This document shows, piece by piece, positions 57,435-64,000 of a DNA stretch of 64,000 nucleotides. The stretch lies in assembly GCA_945859605.1 (NCBI GenBank), contig OX243822.1, positions 23,793,144 to 23,857,143 of the forward strand, written 5' to 3'. The stretch comes from Lumbricus rubellus (lineage: Eukaryota > Annelida > Clitellata > Crassiclitellata > Lumbricidae). The notes under the pieces are model-generated. The model ran no database searches. It had not been told where the DNA came from and worked only from the letters and a program-made list of their open reading frames with translations. How positions within the stretch are numbered: the stretch's first letter is position 1; the number at the start of each line of letters is the position of its first letter. Made by a program: the position numbers and the translations under genes.

Positions 57435-59488
57435 GTCTTATATTAAATAGATATTAAGACTACGAATATATATGTATCCAATGTCTTTATAGACAGGCCC
57501 GGATTAACCCCTCGGGGGGCCCGCCGCCATATTTTCAGGGGGCCCCTAATTTACCATTACCATCCGTCACCACACTCCACGGGCCCATTGAGACAAACAA
57601 ATAGCAGGGAAGCCATAATATTAATAATCTGCAGCCATACCTTTATATAGGCCTACGTAGGCCTACATGATTCGATTGACCTAGGAGGCTCGCCATCTTT
57701 TCGCAGCAGCTGAAGGTTTTTCTTACTGCTTGCTCAATGCTCATCATCACAAATGCCGACATTTCCAGTATCGGAATTTGTTACGCATTCATGTTGAGAA
57801 ACCAAACTGAAGAAGGCTCAGCTTTTAACCACCTCGACAACTTACATTTATTTTAGGCCTTCCCTATAGCAGACGCCTAGCATAATCAGAGTTTCGCGTT
57901 TATTAAATCCTCTGTAGACTTGTACACTCGGGTCGTGGACACCAACACCACCGCTGACCGCAATAGAAGCCCCACGCTCGGGTCTCCATGTAGCCTAAAC
58001 TGATCTAGACTTCCACTCGGACACACTACGTACCATTATATATTATATTTCACAGCTGTCGTAGGCTATAGGTTGATATTATGATATACTGCAGGTCACA
58101 TTCCTCTTCAGAAGACGAGTGACCACCTCCACTACGGGCCTACGGGTTTGGCAAAATATAATCTGTTATTGACCAGTTTACAGTAGTTGTGATTTTCAGT
58201 GGAATGCAAGCCCGTATGCATAGAGTATGGTCTCGGGCATCCATGATTCGCCCAATTTATCATCCTACAAGTCAGAGCCAGCTTTGGTCGGCTTTAGACA
58301 GAGAAACATAATTTCAATTGGCGCCATTTTGATACTATTAGCGGTTCTTTCCTAAAGGTAAGGTGACTACGCCTCTGCCTTGGCTGCACAACTTTCAGCG
58401 ATAATTTCCTCTCCCCCTCTTCAGGATCGTCCCTCCCTCAGGCTCCCTGGTGTCAAATGAGTCACCGTGGCATGCAGGGAGTGCGTGAAAAATATAGGCC
58501 TAATACGGAGTTCTAGTTATACGAATATACCGATACCTAAAAAAGGAGACCTGGGTAATTGTGGAGATTACAGAACCATAGCCCTGGTATCTCATGCCAG
58601 TAAGGTTATTCTGAGGATCATACTGGAGAGAATAAGAGGGAAGACGGAATCAGAACTTGCAGACGAACAGGCCGGTTTCAGAAGAGGAAGAGGCACCAGA
58701 GACCAACTAACAAATCTTAGAATTATCATGCAGAAAATGCATGACCACCAGCAACCGTTATACATGTGTTTCGTGGACTTTACAAAAGCGTTTGACTGTA
58801 TATCACATGAACAGTTATGGATGACAATGGCCGAAATGGGTTTCCCTGCACATATCATTGATCTACTGAACAAATTATACTGCAAACAACAAGCTAAAGT
58901 AAAGGTTGCAGGTACTAGGTTTCAGAATAAAGAAGGGAGTAAGACAGGGATGTGTGATGTCACCTCAATTGTTCAACATCATGGCAGAGATGGTCATGAG
59001 AGAGGCACTGGAGGGATGGCAAGGAGGAATACGGATAGGAGGCAGGGTCATTACTAACCTAAGATACGCAGATGATATAGTACTATTAGCAGGAACAGAA
59101 TTGGAGTTGCAAGAACTAACAGAACGATTACATCAAGCAGGAGAGAAGAGAGGTCTGAGGATAAACATGGATAAAACTAAAGTCATGACACAAAAAGATA
59201 GAACGTGTAATATTGAAATTGGAGGGAAAAAACTGGAACAGGTGGACACCTTCCATTACCTGGGATCAATGATAACTGAAGACGCAGATAGCAGCAAAGA
59301 TATACGAGAAAAACTAGCAAGAGGACTCAACACAGGAACAGCGTTGAAGACAATATGGAAAAGTCATAATATAAAAATGATTACCAAGATCAGACTTATG
59401 AAGGCGTTGGTATGGCCAGTGGCGACTTATGGGTGTGAAAGTTGGACGATCAGAAAAAGAGAAGAAGACAGAATAAATGCTTTTGAAA

Positions 59489-59914
59489 CGCAGAAAATTT
59501 TGCAGGAGGGGGCAAAAAATTTACGGTGGTCACGGTTACATTTTTCAGTGACAAAAGCATGCTAAATACAGCGCTGGAAATTAGAAACACGGGTATTTTT
59601 TTCAAAGACGTTTTTTAATGCAAATTTCTCAGTTTCATTTTGTGTATTATTTTTGCGAAAAATTGGTTAAAAATCCAAAAGTAGATGTTAAAAAGTAGGT
59701 CCATGAAGGGCACTATTATATATAATTATATATTTATTTCTATAGAGATTTCTAAACGTAAATGTATCACTTTCACACGTATATCATTCGTATGATTAGT
59801 GTTTTAATGCGAAGAAATTTGTTTAAAAACTCAAAGTAGTAGTTTAAAAAAGTAAGTTTCACTTTTCCAGGGGGGGCAAGTGCCCCCCCTTGCCCCTATG
59901 TGCGGGCGCCCATG
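59489..59914. mobile_element. hAT-type MITE inside the LINE
   Basis: Flanked by TTTTGAAA on both sides (59481-59488 and 59915-59922); excising it plus one copy restores the LINE frame (NAFE to MKCLRKI). The right end is rich in GGGGCAAG/CCCCTTGCCCC. The two ends are only loosely inverted. Confidence 0.8.
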
Positions 59915-60671
59915 TTTTGAAATGAAATGCCTAAGAAAGATCTTGAGAGTACAATGGACGGAAAAAAGAACAAACGAATGGGTATTGGAGAAAACTGGAA
60001 CAGAAAGAACCTTATTGAACTCGATAAAAAGAAGGAAACTCATTTACTTCGGTCATTTGATGAGAAAACAGGGGGGCTGTATGGAGAAGGAAATAATACA
60101 GGGTACGATGTCGGGATCAAGGGCAAGGGGAAGACCGAGGATGGGTTGGATCGCTAATGTCATCACATGGATGGAACTACCATTCGAGCCAGTGGCGTCT
60201 AACCCCCCCACTTGGAGTGGGAGAACAAACCCCCCCATTTTCGCCGACTTAACTTTTTTATGAGAATCTGTTCCTATATTACGTATGCACGGAGGGAAGG
60301 GATCACGGAATTTAGGCGATTTACGTACGGGGGGGGGGGGGGGTCGGCCGAATGTACGCATGCCAAATAAATGTCTGATTATGACGTATACATTAGGCTA
60401 ATAGGATAATAGCAAAGATAATAGGATATCGGGGTGCCAACAAAATGCACGGGGGAGGGGTCGAAAATACTATTGTTTGCATACGAAATTTATGGATGGT
60501 CATTAAGAGACTGCAATTGACCGAAAGCGTGTCATATTGTCTGACTTTTAATTCTGTGATGAATTTCAAACGCAAATGTTTGAGTAAAGAACAGGGAATT
60601 TAGGAATTAGCCTATAGGAGCATTAAGGGCTTAAGCAAAATCAAGACGCAATATGGCTCAGCTTTACCTAG

Positions 60672-61162
60672 GGGCCGTCCATAAAGTACGTCACGCTATT
60701 TTTGACCATTTTTAACCCCCCTTCCCCTGTCACAAACTGTCACACTTTCTCGGACCCACCCTCTTAAAGTACGTCACACTTTCTCGGACCCCCCCACTAG
60801 AGTACGTCACACTTTCGATTATTTTAAAAATTAACACCTTATTCAAATTTAATCTAAAACACACATCACTATTAAACTGTAAAGTTTCCACTTAAAAGAA
60901 CTACCACATTATTAAAATGACTTTAATAGTAGAATAGTTAATTGTCAACAGTTGTCACAGTTATTCATTGAAGCAGTAACTCAATGTAGATTGAATTTGA
61001 AAACAAAAATTAGACTAGACAATTATATATATAATGCACATCATTAAAAAAATTAATGTGTGACGTCACACATGGCCTGACCCCCTCTCCCTGTCACAAC
61101 TGTCACACTTTCTTACACCCCCTCCCCCCTGGAGCGTGACGTACTTTATGGACGGTCCCCTT
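60672..61162. mobile_element. MITE nested inside the second hAT-type element
   Basis: GGGGCCGTCCATAAAGTACG at the left and CGTACTTTATGGACGGTCCC at the right are inverted repeats of about 25 bp. GTCACACTTTCT motifs recur between them. Similar ends are, from memory, widespread in invertebrate genomes. The target duplication is unclear. Confidence 0.7.
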
Positions 61163-62140
61163 TGGCTAAAATTAATATGCCTAAAATTGTATGCTTAATA
61201 GGCAAGTAGAAAAGTAGTTGTACAATTCTAAATCATTAAAACTCACCACTGCGAAATATCCTGTTGCTGCAGTAGCCGAAAAGAATTAATTGCTCTTAAA
61301 CACAGACGGAGACTTGGTCCTATCTTTGGGGTGGGGGGAAGAGACAAACGAGCGGCCAAAGGACGATCGCCGAAGCCGAAAGGGTTTGGGAGGATGTTTT
61401 CCTCCCCAATGTTGAAAACGTTTGAATTTCCACACTGCAATGGTAGCATATAATAGGCTGTCATTTTAACGAAAATCTTCATCATTTCAGTGGTGATAGT
61501 GGTGGCTTGAGACTTCAAAACTGTCCCCTCCAATTATTAAAATTTTTCAAATTTCCACACTGTAATGGTAGGCTTACACTTGTAGTCGTCACGTCAAAAC
61601 TTTCTCATAATTTCACTGTTGAAAGAGATGGTTTCAGACTTCCATAAAGACATCGCCTACTCATAGTTTTCTTTTAACTTAAGCTTATTTGAATTTCCAT
61701 AGTGTCATGGTAAGAGGTTTCATATTTCAATGCTGATAGCCTAGCCATGGTTTAGGACTTTAGAGTGTTGATTAAAAATTTTATACAATTTTTGGATTTG
61801 CACATTGTAGCCGTAACCTTTTAAGCTGTCATGATTTCAGTGCTCATAGATGTGGTTTAAGACTTGAATAAATGTCCCATTGTTTAATTGTTTTGTTTGT
61901 AAAATGTTATGGTAGCTTTTAAGCTGCTATCTTATACGAATTCTCATTATAGATAAATAGTGGATAACACTGAACATAGTAAATTATAATATTTAAGAAA
62001 TATTTCTGAAACATTTGGACGATATAAGCATTTACGCCCCACCCCCCTTAATTCTCCGTCCATGCGCTAAGAGCTCGAAACTAAGAGTTCTAATTCTCCA
62101 CAGAAATTCTCTGTGTAGGCAGACCTTTAGCTGTTGAGAA
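61163..62140. other. Interior of the hAT-type insertion, no gene recognised
   Basis: AT-rich sequence with several loosely repeated blocks (TTCCACACTG.AATGGTAG, CATCATTTCAGTG, GGTTTAAGACTT) at roughly 100-bp intervals, suggesting an old degenerate tandem repeat. No open frame with recognisable homology. Confidence 0.4.
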
Positions 62141-63608
62141 GTCCTGCTGAAGTCGATGCAACTCTTTGCGAAATAAGAAAAACGTAACACATAGACAGTC
62201 AAATTCGGTTGTCCACAGTATAATGACTATGATCTCGCTTCTAGCACTTTACGGCTGCATCTCTAGCATGGAAAGACTCTGTTCACATGTAGGCATACAT
62301 CAGACCTGCTCTTATCCATTTCAGAGATCTGCTGGCTGGGAATCTAATACGAAACATCTGTTATTAGCTTAATTAGGCTTAGGCTACTTTTACAGAAGGG
62401 ACCACTGTCCGTCGTATCAGAAGACTGAGGCAGGCTGCACTTGCACAGCAAGTGTCTAACGGGTCGTTTGATTCTTGCTGCGCGTCCGTCGCATCATTAA
62501 TTTTGTTCCCTTCATCACCTGCCGTAGCGTGGGCTTCGGCTTGGCTCCGTCAGTAAGCATGACAAGTGATAAGAGGTCAATTCCGAATGACTGCGATTCA
62601 CCCTTGTATGCCAGATGGAGATCTGACTGACACTAATGCCTATGGGTTGTTGTACTCGCTACCAAATATGTGACTTCAAGCGAACCGTGGGTTTGTTAGT
62701 TCTAGGCAACATAGGTTTTCGACAATAATTTTCGTATTCCAGGCCTTTAATGCCCTTTATTTAATAGGAATTCAGCAAACCCCTCCAATTTACACCCGTA
62801 AAACGCCAAACCCCCCCCACTTTCAGAAGCCGTGGGAGAACGTTCTCCCAACCCCCCCATTGGTAGACGCCACTGATTCGAGCAGATATTGAAGGAGACG
62901 GAGGACAGGAAAAAGTGGCGAAGACATGTCCATGAAGCGACCAACCCTCGAATCGAGGAAGGTTAAAGACAAGACAAGACAAGACAAGTTATACGAAAGT
63001 GGATGAGAAGTTCAGAGGCACTGACAAGTGACAATTTACAGTTCACTCTTCCCCTCTCTGCATCCACACTCAATTGAGATGGCCGTGATCCACGCATCCA
63101 TGTAGTCTAATAGCATTCCTCTTCGACATAATTATTATAGATTGCCTTTGTAAGACTGAGCCAAAGATAACATGATACACCTTGCGCATGAATGTGCAGA
63201 CCAATTACAGAGTTCAACCGAATCTCTACTTTGTCTACGTCTGTCTGTTCGTCTACATGTATGTCTGACTCTTCTTAGAAGGCCGATCTCTCCCTCTTGT
63301 CCGCCTGCCTGTAACTCTGGCCTATCTCTTCTAAAAGTAGGCCAAATGGAATAGGGCCTACCGACAAAATCATAAATCAGAGCTGGCACAAACATAGAGG
63401 CCAACATAAATAAAATTGTTTTTCGCCCTAGGAAGAAAACAATGACCAATGGACGCAAAATTTACACACTGTCCTTGAAGCAAATTTGAATAAATGGAAA
63501 AATGCACAATAAAAATTATTTTTTGCAGACGCGGGGGGCCCTCTGACGACGGGGGGCCCGCCGCCATGGCAGACATGGCATACTGGTTAATCCGGCCCTG
63601 TTTATAGA

Positions 63609-64000
63609 CAGATAACCATCATAATATTTGAAGCCTTGATCGGAAGAACCACTAGAGTCCATTTTTACGATTTTGAGATATTCACAAAATAAACTTTGTA
63701 AGTCTACAAGTACTTCACCTATGAAAATATGGAAATAACATTTGGCACATGTGTTGATATGTGTTGTCTCTGTAACATGTTAAAATTATATTGGCTAACC
63801 AGCTAGGTGGCGCCACACACAAATTTTTTTTAACATGCTGTATATGGCAATTTTTAGGACATTTTTTCCCAAGTTGTCAGTGTGCATACAGGATATTCAA
63901 GAATTGTCCTATTAGGATAATTTCAAAGTTGCTTTTCAGTAGCACAATAATATAACCAAATAAAAATGAATTAAATTTTATAAGGTGAAACTTTATTTTA
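63609..64000. other. Ferlin intron 30 continues, nothing recognised
   Basis: AT-rich sequence without the expected next otoferlin exon (GRFKGS segment). Confidence 0.5.

Larger units (their letters stand above)
60190..62875. mobile_element. Second hAT-type insertion inside the LINE
   Basis: Ends CAGTGGCGTCTA and TAGACGCCACTG are perfect inverted repeats, flanked by ATTCGAGC (60182-60189 and 62876-62883). Removing it joins the LINE C terminus (MELPFEQ to ILKETEDRK). Both ends carry long C or G runs. No transposase was recognised. Confidence 0.9.
58526..62987 (+). mobile_element. 5'-truncated RTE-type LINE, interrupted twice
   Basis: The reverse transcriptase begins inside the fingers (PIPKKGDLGNCGDYRTIALV), continues VDFTKAFDCISHEQLW and, after a frameshift near 58915, GVRQGCVMSPQLFNIMAEMV, YADDIVLL and FHYLGSMIT. 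It resumes after an insertion as KCLRKILRVQWTEKRTNEWV and YFGHLMRKQ. After a second insertion it ends KETEDRKKWRRHVHEATNPR. The 3' tail is (ACAAG)4. GTTATACGAA at 58516-58525 and 62988-62997 is the target duplication. Without the insertions about 1.3 kb remain. The layout matches BovB/RTE elements. Inactive. Confidence 0.87.
57494..63600. mobile_element. hAT-type element, 6.1 kb, with exact 8-bp TSD
   Basis: The left end CAGGCCCGGATTAACC and the inverted right end CAGGGCCGGATTAACC (one mismatch) are flanked by TTTATAGA at 57486-57493 and 63601-63608. The subterminal GGGGGGCCCGCCGCCAT also occurs inverted. No intact transposase was recognised. Most of its length is accounted for by an inserted LINE and elements within it. 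It lies in ferlin intron 30 and postpones the next exon beyond the window. Confidence 0.88.

Overview
This is a window of animal nuclear DNA: genes are split into many short exons with GT-AG (and two GC-AG) introns, there are no operons, and transposable elements and simple repeats fill the spaces. Three protein genes can be read by homology and splice-phase bookkeeping. (1) A minus-strand sialate O-acetylesterase (SIAE) gene leaves the window on the left; exons lie at 42-180, 779-957, 1229-1441 and 4265-4703. (2) A plus-strand LDLRAP1/ARH-type PTB adaptor gene has eight exons between 16834 and 25677 and appears complete (318 aa). (3) A plus-strand otoferlin-like ferlin gene has 30 recognisable exons from 32453 to 57434 (1538 codons, phase consistent throughout); its last C2 domains and membrane anchor lie beyond the right edge. 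The organism is an invertebrate metazoan; frequent AGGCCTA-type motifs and the repeat content recall marine invertebrates such as echinoderms, but the phylum cannot be fixed from this window.

Layout: 0-5 kb is SIAE with a CR1/L2-type LINE fragment, a palindrome-rich foldback MITE and a 12-bp minisatellite in its long intron. 5-16.8 kb is gene-poor, with several minisatellites, an RTE LINE scrap and a tRNA-derived SINE. 16.8-25.7 kb is LDLRAP1, with MITEs, a decayed mariner copy and LINE scraps in its introns. 25.7-32.4 kb is intergenic, with hAT, mariner-type and piggyBac-type elements and a 45-bp minisatellite. 32.4-64 kb is the ferlin gene. Its last visible intron holds a four-level nest of transposons: a 6.1 kb hAT-type element contains a 5'-truncated RTE LINE, which contains two further hAT-type insertions, one of which contains a MITE. 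Most levels have exact target-site duplications.

The three genes have no obvious joint pathway: SIAE is a sialic-acid esterase family, ARH couples LDL-receptor-type cargo to endocytosis, and ferlins are C2-domain membrane-fusion proteins. The most unusual signals are (a) tandem amplification of exon-intron junctions in the ferlin gene, above all 18 copies of a 23-bp unit carrying the end of exon 1 plus its 5' splice site; (b) a candidate HDV-like self-cleaving ribozyme at the 5' end of a short inserted element in ferlin intron 27; (c) a membrane-anchored SIAE whose catalytic serine position reads Glu; (d) a foldback element built from 21-bp-spaced 12-bp palindromes; and (e) an intron 12 patchwork copied from neighbouring parts of the ferlin gene, including the start of exon 11. 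All homology calls were made by eye against remembered family sequences; no database search was run.
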